A DNA stretch of 34,794 nucleotides from Flavobacterium sp. LC2016-23 (GCF_009674775.1 NZ_WKKE01000035.1:1-34794), one strand, 5' to 3'. Shown: positions 23,811 through 32,716, counted from the first letter of the stretch. The notes: generated by a model from the sequence alone, not told the origin. Program-made: numbers and translations.

Positions 23811-26597
23811 TTATTTGACTATTTCTAAATAATTCTTGAATTTTGCTACACTCGCAATAGATATTCTTGTTAATCCAAATTTACCTAATTCCTCTTTTAA
23901 CAACTTCAAGTCATTTGAATCAAGAATGTTAACATCGAAAGATTCTAATCGTTCTTTTATCTCCTTATAATTAACTTGATTATCTATAGAAAGAGGTTTC
24001 ATTTCATTTTTGAGTGTAAGATCATTCCAAGTTAAAGATCTTTCTTCTAAAGTTCCTTTAATTGGAATTTTATCTAGGAATTTTCTAATATCAATATTAA
24101 GTATCTCTTTTTGTATAATACCTTTATCATTTTTTAAGTAATCATCACAAAAAATACTGATACTATCCTTTATTTTATCCTTTTTTAAATAAGCTAATAA
24201 TAAAGGACACGCAAGCATCCATTGAGATAAAAGAAGCTTTTTACTTTTTGTCTTCTTACTTTTTTTATCAATCAACTTACTTATGTTATTGATAAATATG
24301 TTTTCTTTATAATTTGTATTATTTAAATTAAGCTCTGAAGCTATTTCATTCGCATTTTCTCGACAATCTTCAACTAAAACAGCATTCATAAAAGCGAGTA
24401 TGTAAGCATTGAAAACTTCTCCTAAATTTTTATTTCCTACTTTACTTTCGAGATTAGTTATCGCATAGAAAAACCTTGTTGCTATCTTTCCTAGTAAATG
24501 AACTGATATTTTAATGCCTTTTTCTGGGTATTTTCCTGCCCAATTGTTAAAAGCTGATTCAATATCAAACCCATTTAATGACTGCGTGTTATCTAAATCT
24601 TGAGGATCTTCTATAATATTCCCTACGTCTTCTTTATTTTCACCACGTTTAAAGTCAGGCATCATATATCCCCTAAATTGAGATAATTCTGTAAAACCAT
24701 TTTTTAAATCCCCTGATTTACGCTTTCTAATCAATTCTCCGATCGCACCTAATAGTAAATATGGTGAATAAGTTAGTAATGAAGCCTGTTTATAAACATA
24801 CTGATTAGAACTTAGTGGCATATATACCAGCATCTGTTCAACATAATCTGCATTTCCTGCTTTTAGTACACTGTCAATCCTATCTGAAGTTGATTTAGTG
24901 TCTTTTTTTGTGTTTGATGCAAGACCAAATAAGGGAACTGTCCCTGCAAAAGAAAGTTTTTCACTATTTGAATCACCATCAATTGTGCCACGCATGTAAG
25001 CGATTATTTTACCAGCCACATCTTTTAACACATTATCATTTAAGATTACCGTATTATTGCACAAATCTTCGATAGAAGGATTTATTACGCCCTCTGTTGA
25101 AGATTTATAGGATAAGAGAGGTAAAAGATTACGAGTATATCCTATTTTTATAAAATAATCAAAAATAAGGTATGGATCATTTTGGATATTATAGGATAAT
25201 AAAAAATTAAGACTAAGCAAACTTGCATTAAGCGTATCTTCTGTAGTAATAGGTTGTAGCTGATATAATTCTTCCAGTTTTTTTTCCTTTAGTAAAAAAT
25301 TAAGTATAAGCCTATTTATATTTTTTGGTGATCTTATAGCGGTATTTATATCAATTTCTTTAGCGTAAAGATCACTTAGAAAAATATCTGTAAAAGGAGC
25401 TATGCCTATATTCTCATCTATATAATCTCCTGTGTTAAGCTTAAAAAGATTTAGAAATTGCACCTGCGTCCTTAAAGGTAATTCTAACAAATAATCACTA
25501 TAAGATTTTGCCTGGTACCTATTATTAATGCCAAAATAGTTTAATATTCTTTCGTAAATTTTACTTATTTCATTTTCAGATTCATTTTCTACTATATTAA
25601 TTCCTGATTTCTGATATACATAGAACTTCTTTTCAACATTATACCGCTTACTGGTACCTATAGTTGATAAATGTATTCTGTTTCTGGGTTGCAAAACTTT
25701 TTGCAAGTATTGTGATTCTAATTCCGTAATCATTTGATTAAAAACAGATAATTTTTTTAGTTGTTTACCTTCATATTCCAGAATTTCTTTACCAAAATTT
25801 TGCCACTTTTTTTGTCTTACTACCGTCGAATATAACTGGCTGTCGCCACTTACAATTGTAATTAAACGTGCACCGGTAAAATATTTTCTAATGGTTTCAA
25901 GTACAGCCCAACCTTTTGTTGCATCTACATCTATATCATCAAACATTACTAAAAATGCCTTTTTACCTAATATGTCAAGTGATAGACGAAGAAATTCATT
26001 AAAATTATCAGCCAATTCTTTCGATGCATGAACAGCTTTTAATCCATTATCCATTACAAATTCAGCATCCTGCCAGTTATCCAGACTGTTACTGCCAATA
26101 CCATCAATAGATGGGAGCCCAGCGGCAAGCTTATTCAATGATCCACGCCAAGCCTTACGGCTGTACTTATGCTTGTTAACTGGATCACATTCCTGATTAT
26201 TTAGTTTTTGATCTATCAAATCCTTTATTATAGCTATTACATTGAGAAAAACATGCCCTTTCTCTTCAATTAGCGTTGGATCAATAATATCAAGAATTTG
26301 AATTTTTTCACCTATTTCATTTTTTGAAAGCTCTTTTTTTATGGTTAAAAGAAAACTCGTCTTTCCGCTTCCTCTTGTCCCTAGTATAGTGATTGTATTA
26401 TGTAGGTTCACTTTATTTTCATCTACTTCTGTAAGGGGTATAAAACCTTCTATTAGATTTTTTACCTTTCCGAATTCAGTATTATGAACAAGAGTACTTT
26501 TAGTTCGAGTTTCACCATTTTCATTTGCCGTTATACTAGATACACCATAGGATTGTGCATGTATACTATCGTTAAGAAATATAGTAATAGATTCCAT
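23811..26597 (-). CDS. rdrA: RADAR AAA-type ATPase RdrA
   Basis: A 928-residue cytoplasmic P-loop ATPase. Walker A is G73-T-R-G-S-G-K-T80 (ILGTRGSGKTSFLL). Walker B is FLVMFDDID (215-223), with the acidic pair D220-D221. A sensor-1-like strand, ITIVSGDSQ, is at 246-254. The remaining ~650 residues are helical and without a named domain, as in RdrA proteins. The family forms a ring that docks on the RdrB cage and is thought to sense or load substrate during infection. Here it is the first gene of the operon, with rdrB following after 8 bp. The two match published RADAR gene order and lengths. A weak TAGATTTTG (one base too long for TAnnTTTG) at 26622-26630 is the best promoter candidate. The identification rests mainly on the pairing with the deaminase. 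Confidence 0.9.
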   Translation of the reverse strand: MESITIFLNDSIHAQSYGVSSITANENGETRTKSTLVHNTEFGKVKNLIEGFIPLTEVDENKVNLHNTITILGTRGSGKTSFLLTIKKELSKNEIGEKIQILDIIDPTLIEEKGHVFLNVIAIIKDLIDQKLNNQECDPVNKHKYSRKAWRGSLNKLAAGLPSIDGIGSNSLDNWQDAEFVMDNGLKAVHASKELADNFNEFLRLSLDILGKKAFLVMFDDIDVDATKGWAVLETIRKYFTGARLITIVSGDSQLYSTVVRQKKWQNFGKEILEYEGKQLKKLSVFNQMITELESQYLQKVLQPRNRIHLSTIGTSKRYNVEKKFYVYQKSGINIVENESENEISKIYERILNYFGINNRYQAKSYSDYLLELPLRTQVQFLNLFKLNTGDYIDENIGIAPFTDIFLSDLYAKEIDINTAIRSPKNINRLILNFLLKEKKLEELYQLQPITTEDTLNASLLSLNFLLSYNIQNDPYLIFDYFIKIGYTRNLLPLLSYKSSTEGVINPSIEDLCNNTVILNDNVLKDVAGKIIAYMRGTIDGDSNSEKLSFAGTVPLFGLASNTKKDTKSTSDRIDSVLKAGNADYVEQMLVYMPLSSNQYVYKQASLLTYSPYLLLGAIGELIRKRKSGDLKNGFTELSQFRGYMMPDFKRGENKEDVGNIIEDPQDLDNTQSLNGFDIESAFNNWAGKYPEKGIKISVHLLGKIATRFFYAITNLESKVGNKNLGEVFNAYILAFMNAVLVEDCRENANEIASELNLNNTNYKENIFINNISKLIDKKSKKTKSKKLLLSQWMLACPLLLAYLKKDKIKDSISIFCDDYLKNDKGIIQKEILNIDIRKFLDKIPIKGTLEERSLTWNDLTLKNEMKPLSIDNQVNYKEIKERLESFDVNILDSNDLKLLKEELGKFGLTRISIASVAKFKNYLEIVK

Positions 26598-26968
26598 TCA
26601 ATTAATTAATTATTTAGTTAGTAATGAACTGCAAAATCTAAATAAATAAGTTTATAAAATTTCTAACCTAAAGGTTGGTCTTTAACTTTTTTAGTTGGCT
26701 GTGTGCAGAAACTCGATTTTTATTCAAACGAATATAAGGAATATTTTTACTACAGTTTATTGTTTTTTTTAATTATCAAGAAATCATTTATTTTAGAGTA
26801 ATCTCAATTGAATTCCTTCGGCTGGCGCGAGCATAACGCTCGTGAATATTGTTTTTTTTCTAATTATGCTCACGAGCGTGAATTATTTATTCAACTTCAT
26901 AACATTTTTAATATGCTAATTAAATGGAAGTTGTGCGATAGCCATTTAATTATATCAATGAAATTGTT
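26598..26968. other. 371-bp region upstream of rdrA
   Basis: No gene seen. It contains an imperfect minus-strand -7-like box (TAGATTTTG, complement at 26622-26630) and the family B repeat at 26811-26893. Confidence 0.5.
26811..26893. repeat. Family B palindromic repeat, copy B1
   Basis: CGAGCATAACGCTCGTGAAT and, inverted, ATGCTCACGAGCGTGAATTA flank a T-rich spacer. The leading CTTCGGCTGGCG matches the outer edge of copy B2 (CCCTCGCTGGCA). Each arm can fold (CGAGC..GCTCG). Short REPIN-like element. Confidence 0.65.
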
Positions 26969-27379
26969 TTAAATACGGCTGACAAATCTTTTTTCTTTGT
27001 CACTATTCCATTGTACTTGATATGTTTTCCCGTTCATTTGATCAAGTAATAAGAAATTATATGTGTTTTTTGTAGGGTAAAGTGTAAACCTCCCATTTAC
27101 CTCTTCTGTCATCATTACAAGTGAATCTGAATTTAATACTAGTTCGCCTTCGTAACCTTCCGCCGATATAGTAAAATGTACTTGCCACATTTTTCCATTT
27201 CGGGTGTCCAATTTAATAAAAGTCCAATAGTTTTCAGTGGGAAACAATCGATAAATCGGACTTTCAATTTGCTTTTCTAGCTGTTTTGTATTACTTATAA
27301 TACTTTGCGGTGTTTGACCTTTTGAAGGCAAAACAAATAAAATCAGCAATGTAATGAGTATAAGATTTCTTGTCACCAT
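26969..27379 (-). CDS. Small secreted protein with two internal repeats, unknown
   Basis: A 136-residue protein with a signal peptide (residues 1-22, ending KGQ). The mature part contains two copies of a ~27-residue strand pair: RLFPTENYWTFIKLDTRNGK followed by MWQVHF (44-70), and RFTLYPTKNTYNFLLLDQMN followed by GKTYQVQW (98-124). The motif W/Y-x-F-x-x-L-D-x-x-N-G-K-x-x-Q-V is common in small secreted Bacteroidota proteins without assigned function. It lies upstream of rdrA on the same strand, but 371 bp and a palindromic repeat intervene, so it is probably a separate unit. Confidence 0.65.
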   Translation of the reverse strand: MVTRNLILITLLILFVLPSKGQTPQSIISNTKQLEKQIESPIYRLFPTENYWTFIKLDTRNGKMWQVHFTISAEGYEGELVLNSDSLVMMTEEVNGRFTLYPTKNTYNFLLLDQMNGKTYQVQWNSDKEKRFVSRI

Positions 27380-27528
27380 ATTTTTCTTTCTACTTTGTCT
27401 GTCGATTAGTATTTTCTTAAATTACATTTGTTCATCTTTACAGTTTTCGCTCTCCCCTGCTGTCGCGAGGGTTCTATTAAGGCTTGCATTTTTTTGCTAT
27501 ATAACGTAAAGTGATTTTGTGTAATGTG

Positions 27529-28266
27529 CTAATTTGGAGTGTCAGTTGAGTCTCCTCTTGTAATATCACTTTTTTTAGTCAGATTGTTTAGAATGTTTGG
27601 AACCAGTCTCTCGCTAAAACCTGCTATAAAAGACCAAACAACTAATTTTCCAAAAGCAGGAGGGATATATAAAATTCTGTAAAAAACTCTAGGGTTTGGA
27701 AACAAAGTACCGCTAATCATATTCCCCAAAAAAGCAAAACCTAAGATCATTGCAAAGATTGCCCCAATTGTTTGAACTGCTAATATTTCAGATAGAAAAA
27801 AATTCTCATGAATTAATTCTTTATTTCTTGTTCGGGTAATTAAACTTATAGCCGCCCCCAATGCTCCAAATCCACAAATTAGGCTGAAAGTCGCGACTCT
27901 GGTTAGCATTCTGAATTGCCTTGATTCAGAATTCGACTTCCAATCGTCAGTTAAAGCGTTAAGCATTGTTACTGTATTACTTCCTTCACTTTCACCCACA
28001 TCTTTATCTGACGCATGAAGATCTTCATCGTCAAAATTATTTGCAGGAGCAACTCCCATTTGAATTTCTGTGCTATCATTAGCATCACTTGGTACGGCTA
28101 TCTCCCCTTTTTCCTCATCGTAACTAACATAATAAGAAGTATGTGGGCTACTTTTTAAGATTGCAAAATATATGAAAGGACTTAAAAGCAATATTGAATA
28201 CAGCAGCGAAATTAAGACGAATGGAGCGGTATTGGTGTCGGATAGTTTAAACAGTGTAAGTTTCAT
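27529..28266 (-). CDS. Four-TM membrane protein, unknown
   Basis: A 245-residue protein with membrane helices at about 15-36, 123-143, 161-183 and 204-218. The loop between the first two (37-120) is acidic and low-complexity (DDEDLHASDKDVGESEGSN). After the last helix is the motif AGFSERLVPNILNNL, which I have seen described only in uncharacterised bacterial membrane proteins. The tail is hydrophilic. Some RADAR loci carry an extra membrane protein, so a link with rdrAB is conceivable. However, size and topology do not match the small SLATT or Csx27 accessory proteins known there, and 931 bp plus another gene separate it from rdrA. Function unknown. Confidence 0.65.
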   Translation of the reverse strand: MKLTLFKLSDTNTAPFVLISLLYSILLLSPFIYFAILKSSPHTSYYVSYDEEKGEIAVPSDANDSTEIQMGVAPANNFDDEDLHASDKDVGESEGSNTVTMLNALTDDWKSNSESRQFRMLTRVATFSLICGFGALGAAISLITRTRNKELIHENFFLSEILAVQTIGAIFAMILGFAFLGNMISGTLFPNPRVFYRILYIPPAFGKLVVWSFIAGFSERLVPNILNNLTKKSDITRGDSTDTPN

Positions 28267-28408
28267 AAAAAAATAATTAAATTAATTTTTAAGTTTTAAA
28301 AGACTTGAATATTACAAATCTTAACACACGGTAAATATACTTGCAATCAATATTTTACAAGCAAGTACTTATACGGGTTTTATTGAAGTGTTTTCGTGTA
28401 ATCACCAA

Positions 28409-28563
28409 TTCCCCTCGCTGGCAAGCGTCCCGCTTGTGAATATTTTATAAATTTGAATGCAAATCTATTTTAGGATTAGGTCTAAATATGTAAACTTTTT
28501 TCAGGACAAGACATCTTTTAAAAAGAATTCCATATTCACGAGCGTGACACTCGCCTGCAGGGG
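28409..28563. repeat. Family B palindromic repeat, copy B2
   Basis: About 155 bp bounded by imperfect inverted arms: CCCCTCGCTGGCAAGCGTCC then CGCTTGTGAATAT at the left, and ATATTCACGAGCGTGACACT then CGCCTGCAGGGG at the right. The right arm resembles copy B1 closely (CACGAGCGTGA). Same size and architecture as family A. A 68-codon minus-strand frame inside it is not believed to be a gene. Confidence 0.65.
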
Positions 28564-28670
28564 AAGCAGTTTTAAAATCTGTATATTTAGCTTTAGGAGA
28601 AGCTACAAAAAAATGGACAATGCCAATCCATAATTGGGGATTAATACTCAATCAGTTCTTAACTATATTT

Positions 28671-28709
28671 AAAAAAAGGGTTCAACTTTAATTAAAAAGT
28701 CAAACCCCG
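28671..28709 (-). terminator. Terminator of the 28756-31406 operon
   Basis: On the minus strand, GGGGTTTGACTTTTTAATTA continues into AAAGTTGAACCC and then seven T. Stem with one mismatch, 47 bp past the last stop codon. Confidence 0.7.
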
Positions 28710-28755
28710 TTATTTTTAAACTTACACACTTTTTAGGACAGTGTCTTTTATAATA

Positions 28756-29349
28756 TTACTGTTTTATCATAACATATGTACCAGCCCTAATAATTCCATC
28801 CTTTGGCATTGGATCACCTTCTTTAACTGCAATAGGACCTGTATACCAAATTTCTACTTTAATTGCGTCTTTACCATTCACGGTTGTTTTTCGAATATCA
28901 ATTTCTCCGACATGGGGAGAAGATATGATACCCAATCTGAGACGTTTTTCAGTTGGTGTGCAGTCATCGCATCCTAATACAGTTCCGGTTAAAACTCTTT
29001 TTCCACTTATATTGTTACTGTTACTTGTTGCGGTTAATTGGTTTAGCGTATTCACCTTTTCAACTCCATTTTCTATCCATTGGTATTCTCCGCAAATCAA
29101 ATCTTCATAGTAGAAACCATTCATGGATGTCATAATGTTTTTTTGCAATTTAATTTTAAATGAATTATTGCCATTAGTATATAAATACGTGCCATCATAA
29201 CCATTTAATACGTTTTTGGTATCTTTATAATAAGCTCCTTTAACACCAGTAAAATCTTTCATTGGTGTCTTTATATCGAGTATTGGATTTTGAGCCATAC
29301 AGCTGTTTAAAAGAATAAAAAACACTGCGCAATTAGTATATTTTTTCAT
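28756..29349 (-). CDS. Lipoprotein, tandem paralogue 2 (DUF6705-like)
   Basis: A 197-residue lipoprotein; the signal peptide ends LLNSC (lipidated C17) followed by MAQ. The mature part reads KGAYYKDTKNVLNGYDGTYL, FKIKLQKNIMTS, YYEDLICGEYQWIENG, a VLGCDDC cysteine pair (about residues 129-132) and a final GPIAVKEGDPMP turn. This resembles the DUF6705 group of small Bacteroidota lipoproteins; the assignment is from memory. It is about two thirds identical to the gene at 29360, from which it is separated by 10 bp, so it arose by tandem duplication. It is last in the operon headed by the JAMM-like lipoprotein. Function unknown. Confidence 0.7.
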   Translation of the reverse strand: MKKYTNCAVFFILLNSCMAQNPILDIKTPMKDFTGVKGAYYKDTKNVLNGYDGTYLYTNGNNSFKIKLQKNIMTSMNGFYYEDLICGEYQWIENGVEKVNTLNQLTATSNSNNISGKRVLTGTVLGCDDCTPTEKRLRLGIISSPHVGEIDIRKTTVNGKDAIKVEIWYTGPIAVKEGDPMPKDGIIRAGTYVMIKQ

Positions 29350-29359
29350 GGAGAGTAAA

Positions 29360-29956
29360 TTACTGTTTTATCATAATATAGTCACCACTTTTAATAGTGC
29401 CTGGTTTTGGCATTGGATCGCCCTCCTTAACAGCAATAGGGCCCGTATACCAAATGTATGCTATAATTGCGTCTTTACCATTCACAGTTGTTTTTCTAAT
29501 TTCGATTTCTCCATAATTGGGAGAAAGAGGATCAGAAAAACCAAGCCTTAATCGTTTTTCATCAGGTCTGCAATCATCACAACCTGATACTGTTCCGATT
29601 AGAATTCTTTTTCCAATTATAGTGTTATCATTACTTGTTAGAGTTAATTGGTTTAATGTATTCACCTTTTCAACGCCATTTTCAATCCATTGATATTCAC
29701 CCGCAATCAAATCTTCATAAAAGACACCATTTCTGGAAGTCATAATGTTTTTTTGTAGTTTTAATTTAAATGAAATAGTAGCATTGTTGTATAAATAGGT
29801 TCCATCATAGCCATTTAACACGTTTTTTGTGTCTTTGTAATAAGCACCTTTAATCGTATTAGATACTGATATATCCTTAATATCAAGCACCGGACTTTGC
29901 GCCATACAGCTGTTTAAAAGAATAAAAAATAATGCAAAAGTAATATAGTTTTTCAT
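29360..29956 (-). CDS. Lipoprotein, tandem paralogue 1 (DUF6705-like)
   Basis: A 198-residue lipoprotein with the same lipobox (LLNSC) and the same landmark segments as the 28756 product: KGAYYKDTKNVLNGYDGTYL, KLKLQKNIMTSRNG, IENGVEKVNTLNQL, VSGCDDC and GPIAVKEGDPMP. Differences concentrate in the extreme N-terminus of the mature protein and before the DPLSPNYGEI loop. It starts 13 bp after the stop of the JAMM-like gene. The arrangement suggests that both lipoproteins are partners or substrates of that protein at the cell envelope, which is inference. Confidence 0.7.
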   Translation of the reverse strand: MKNYITFALFFILLNSCMAQSPVLDIKDISVSNTIKGAYYKDTKNVLNGYDGTYLYNNATISFKLKLQKNIMTSRNGVFYEDLIAGEYQWIENGVEKVNTLNQLTLTSNDNTIIGKRILIGTVSGCDDCRPDEKRLRLGFSDPLSPNYGEIEIRKTTVNGKDAIIAYIWYTGPIAVKEGDPMPKPGTIKSGDYIMIKQ

Positions 29957-29969
29957 CGTTATTTGTTGT

Positions 29970-31406
29970 TTAAGTACATGGTACAGCTATTGCTTTTTTT
30001 GTTGTTTTATCAATCACTAATTTATCCCATTTGGTAAGGGTGTCATCTGCTTTGTAAAGCGTTATCCCGAAAGAGGCATATTGTGCTAAGAAAGTCTCCT
30101 CCAATGCTCCGTTGCTTGCATCGTAAACAACTGCTTCATCATCGTGAATTGATTTAAATTTTTTATCATCGGTTGGATTATTTCTATTATACTTTGGATC
30201 ATTCCAGACTTCATTTACTTTAGTATCTAATGCGTTAATATCATCCACTCTTATAGCGTAAGTATTTATACGTCCTGCATTATCTTTGACAATTACCATT
30301 GCAAAAACATCCTCTTTCCTGATTGGACTTGCTCCATCGTAAGCATTTCTTAAAAATCTTACATCTGCAAACGAAAACATCGCTACTCCTCTTGCCGGAT
30401 GTGAATGTGCGCCACCAATAAAAGTAAGTCCTGTTGGTAATGGAACTGAAAATTCATTTAGTGATGTTAACTGAGTGTATTCATATCTGAAAGTCTCATC
30501 AGGATTCATCACTTTTTTTACTTCTACTCCATGCTCAACTACATTCTTAGGAGCCATTACCTTTCCTTTTAACCAATCTATACTTGGTTTCATATTACCC
30601 GACTTTGTAACATCTGTAAGGGCTTTCATTTTATCACATGGATTTACAGCAGGCTTGACAGGCGCCGAAGGTGTACTACCACCGCCACCGCCACCCGGTG
30701 AAGTATAACCACCCGGGGTTGTCCCTCCAATTACAGGGCCACGTGGGGTATAAATCACTGGCGTTCCTGTACTAGGACCCGTTACAATCACTGGTCTTAA
30801 CGGAATTGCATTACCAGTACCGTCTCCACCATCATTATGGCATCCCTCACCAAAATCAGCGTAAATACAATCACCAGTTTCCGGGGCTTTGTTTGTTTTG
30901 TTCCTATCAATCGAAAATGCGGCGACACCCTCTTCCACTACCTGATTGTTTAAAAACTTCGCAGCCCTTAGAGCACCTTTTTTTAAATCCCAAACGGTCA
31001 TGTAACCCGTAAAATCTCCACCCTCTACAGACTGACTCTCCGGTTTAATATCCTTATTAGAATAGGCTTCGAACAATAGGGCTGAATATCTGCCTTCATC
31101 TGATTTATAGATATACAATTTCTGTTCCCAAAATTCCCGCTGATCTTTTTTAAGTTCCGTTACAGGTACAATAATTGTCTCTGTCCCGTCCTCTGATCTT
31201 GTAACGCTTGCCTGGTTCCATTCATATTGCATGTTCTGAAATAAAGCATAATTCGCTCCGTTGGCGTCATACTTATCAAACCAGTTCTTTGCTTCATTCA
31301 TTTTGGCCTCCTGCTGGGTAAACTCGTTGTCACTGGCACAACCTGAGGCAATGAGAATGAAACTGCATAAAACTACTTTTGCAATTTGTTTTAATTTTCT
31401 ATTCAT
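29970..31406 (-). CDS. Lipoprotein with C-terminal JAMM/MPN-like metalloprotease domain
   Basis: A 478-residue protein. The signal peptide ends IASGC with lipidated C23. Residues 30-175 form an N-terminal domain of unknown type, followed by a low-complexity Gly/Pro/Thr linker (200-250, with a run of Gly at 238-243). The C-terminal domain has G-A-H334-S-H336-P...F-S345-F-A-D348, close to the JAMM signature HxH-x7-S-xx-D (here the spacing is x8), with E291 as a possible upstream acid. If active it would be a zinc isopeptidase or protease acting in the periplasm or on the surface, which is unusual for JAMM proteins. It heads an operon with two duplicated lipoproteins behind it. Loss of activity through the altered spacing cannot be excluded. 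Confidence 0.7.
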   Translation of the reverse strand: MNRKLKQIAKVVLCSFILIASGCASDNEFTQQEAKMNEAKNWFDKYDANGANYALFQNMQYEWNQASVTRSEDGTETIIVPVTELKKDQREFWEQKLYIYKSDEGRYSALLFEAYSNKDIKPESQSVEGGDFTGYMTVWDLKKGALRAAKFLNNQVVEEGVAAFSIDRNKTNKAPETGDCIYADFGEGCHNDGGDGTGNAIPLRPVIVTGPSTGTPVIYTPRGPVIGGTTPGGYTSPGGGGGGSTPSAPVKPAVNPCDKMKALTDVTKSGNMKPSIDWLKGKVMAPKNVVEHGVEVKKVMNPDETFRYEYTQLTSLNEFSVPLPTGLTFIGGAHSHPARGVAMFSFADVRFLRNAYDGASPIRKEDVFAMVIVKDNAGRINTYAIRVDDINALDTKVNEVWNDPKYNRNNPTDDKKFKSIHDDEAVVYDASNGALEETFLAQYASFGITLYKADDTLTKWDKLVIDKTTKKAIAVPCT

Positions 31407-31517
31407 TTTTTAACGGTTAATTAATTAAGCTTTTGGTAGTTATTGTTTTGTTTTTCTAATTAAGACTTTACTGTTTTAATAGAAACATCATTTATTACAG
31501 TATTTTCTTTCGAAAAC

Positions 31518-31548
31518 CAAAAGTATACTATTTGACGGTTTTGACAAA
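31518..31548 (-). promoter_or_regulatory. Promoter of the JAMM-like lipoprotein operon
   Basis: On the minus strand a TTTG (31548-31545) is followed after 19 bases by TACTTTTG (31525-31518). This is a full match to the Bacteroidota -33/-7 pattern. The predicted leader is about 105 nucleotides. Confidence 0.65.
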
Positions 31549-31778
31549 TAATCTAAGTATTTCTTTACAATAATTTTTAAAAAGTAGATCAATTTCTCCT
31601 AAACCTTATGTTTAGGGCTATCCCTGCAAAAAAGCTTTGCAAAGCTATCTGAACATCCGCAAATCACCCCCCCGCTCCGCAAAGAGTTCCTTACCAATAC
31701 TTAATTGATCGCATACGCTCTGCGAACATCTCACTTCGCTCCCGCAACAATCATCAGCAAACAGTATCGATTAAAACA
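31549..31778. other. Intergenic, no gene seen
   Basis: Contains a 14-bp palindrome AGCTTTGCAAAGCT (31633-31646) and GC-richer sequence with a C7 run near 31668, but no credible reading frame. The base composition change suggests an eroded repeat. Confidence 0.4.
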
Positions 31779-31828
31779 AAAAAACCTGATACCAGATATT
31801 ACTCCGGTACCAGGTTTTTCTTTTTTAA
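31779..31828. terminator. Hairpin terminator near the 32010 gene
   Basis: AACCTGATACC and GGTACCAGGTT pair with one mismatch around a 12-base loop. A-rich sequence precedes and TTTTTCTTTTTT follows, so it could work on either strand. It lies ~180 bp beyond the stop of the 32010 gene. Confidence 0.6.
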
Positions 31829-32009
31829 CCCTTTTTAAATCCCCACTTTAACCTTCATCAAAAGAAAAAAGCATCCTAAAAGTAATCGCGAAGGAGAACG
31901 GCAGATTCCGATTTTTAACGGTAATTCTGCCAGTTTGACATTGCGTTTTTTTACGTCGTTTGTCCGTCACCGCTCCGTCACTCCTATACGGAAACTCCGT
32001 TTGGGATTT

Positions 32010-32579
32010 TTAGAGCTTTTGCTCCTTTTCGGTCAAATTGTCAGGTAAATCTGTAGCCTGAATGGTGATTTTATCACCGGTTAAATCGTCATTTTCTTTA
32101 GTAGCCGTATAGATCCAATCGAGGCCATTAGCGCTTATTTTGGCGTTGCCTTCTTCTACCAGTGTCCCGTCGGCATTTTCTATAATTACTTTTACAGCCA
32201 CCACTTTAAAGTCGTCGGTTACTTTGACACTAATCGTATCTCCTTTTTTACCTTTGTACTGGGAAAGATCAATTTCTTCTATTTTCGGGGCACCCAGCAT
32301 ATCGGCTACCGCTACATTATACGCACTAATGTTTTTTTCAGGTTTCGCCGCTTTTTCATAGATCGCCTTCGTAGTCGCTTCCTGTAAGGCTGCTTTGGCA
32401 TAGATAGTCGCTTCCTGAAATTTCGCAATGTGCTTCTTTTGTTTTTCCGTCGGTTCTCCTATGCGCTCTTTTGGTGCTTTTGAAACGATTGTTTTACTGC
32501 CTCTCTGGCTAAATACAATGATGTCGCCCACTTTCCCACTCAATCCGTGAGTGATGATGTTGTTTTTACTTTCTGCCAT
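32010..32579 (-). CDS. Hypothetical 189-residue protein
   Basis: A soluble protein with no signal peptide. Residues 10-45 carry the pattern GLSGKVGDIIVFSQRGSKTI followed by VSKAPK, seen at the start of uncharacterised Bacteroidota proteins. Residues 45-95 are helical (KKHIAKFQEATIYAKAALQ). Residues 100-189 are beta-rich and look like an Ig-like domain (DTISVKVTDDFKVVAVKVII, WIYTATKENDD). No enzymatic motif is visible. It has a well-placed TATATTTG box 36 bases upstream of its ATG. Function unknown. Confidence 0.65.
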   Translation of the reverse strand: MAESKNNIITHGLSGKVGDIIVFSQRGSKTIVSKAPKERIGEPTEKQKKHIAKFQEATIYAKAALQEATTKAIYEKAAKPEKNISAYNVAVADMLGAPKIEEIDLSQYKGKKGDTISVKVTDDFKVVAVKVIIENADGTLVEEGNAKISANGLDWIYTATKENDDLTGDKITIQATDLPDNLTEKEQKL

Positions 32580-32614
32580 AGTTTTCTATTATTAAATAAT
32601 TTTTATTAAGGAGA

Positions 32615-32622
32615 CAAATATA
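32615..32622 (-). promoter_or_regulatory. -7 box TATATTTG of the 32010 gene
   Basis: Exact TAnnTTTG on the minus strand (complement CAAATATA), 36 bases upstream of the ATG. No clear -33 TTTG. Confidence 0.5.
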
Positions 32623-32716
32623 AAAGTATTTTTCATTAATATATTATTTTTCTTACAATTTTTAATTATAGTCATCTATTTTATAAAGTACTATTCCTAC
32701 TTTTAAGATTTATTAC

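Noticed and set aside
28445..28651. 68-codon minus-strand frame
   Set aside because: It lies almost entirely inside palindromic repeat B2 and its translation shows no protein-like features.
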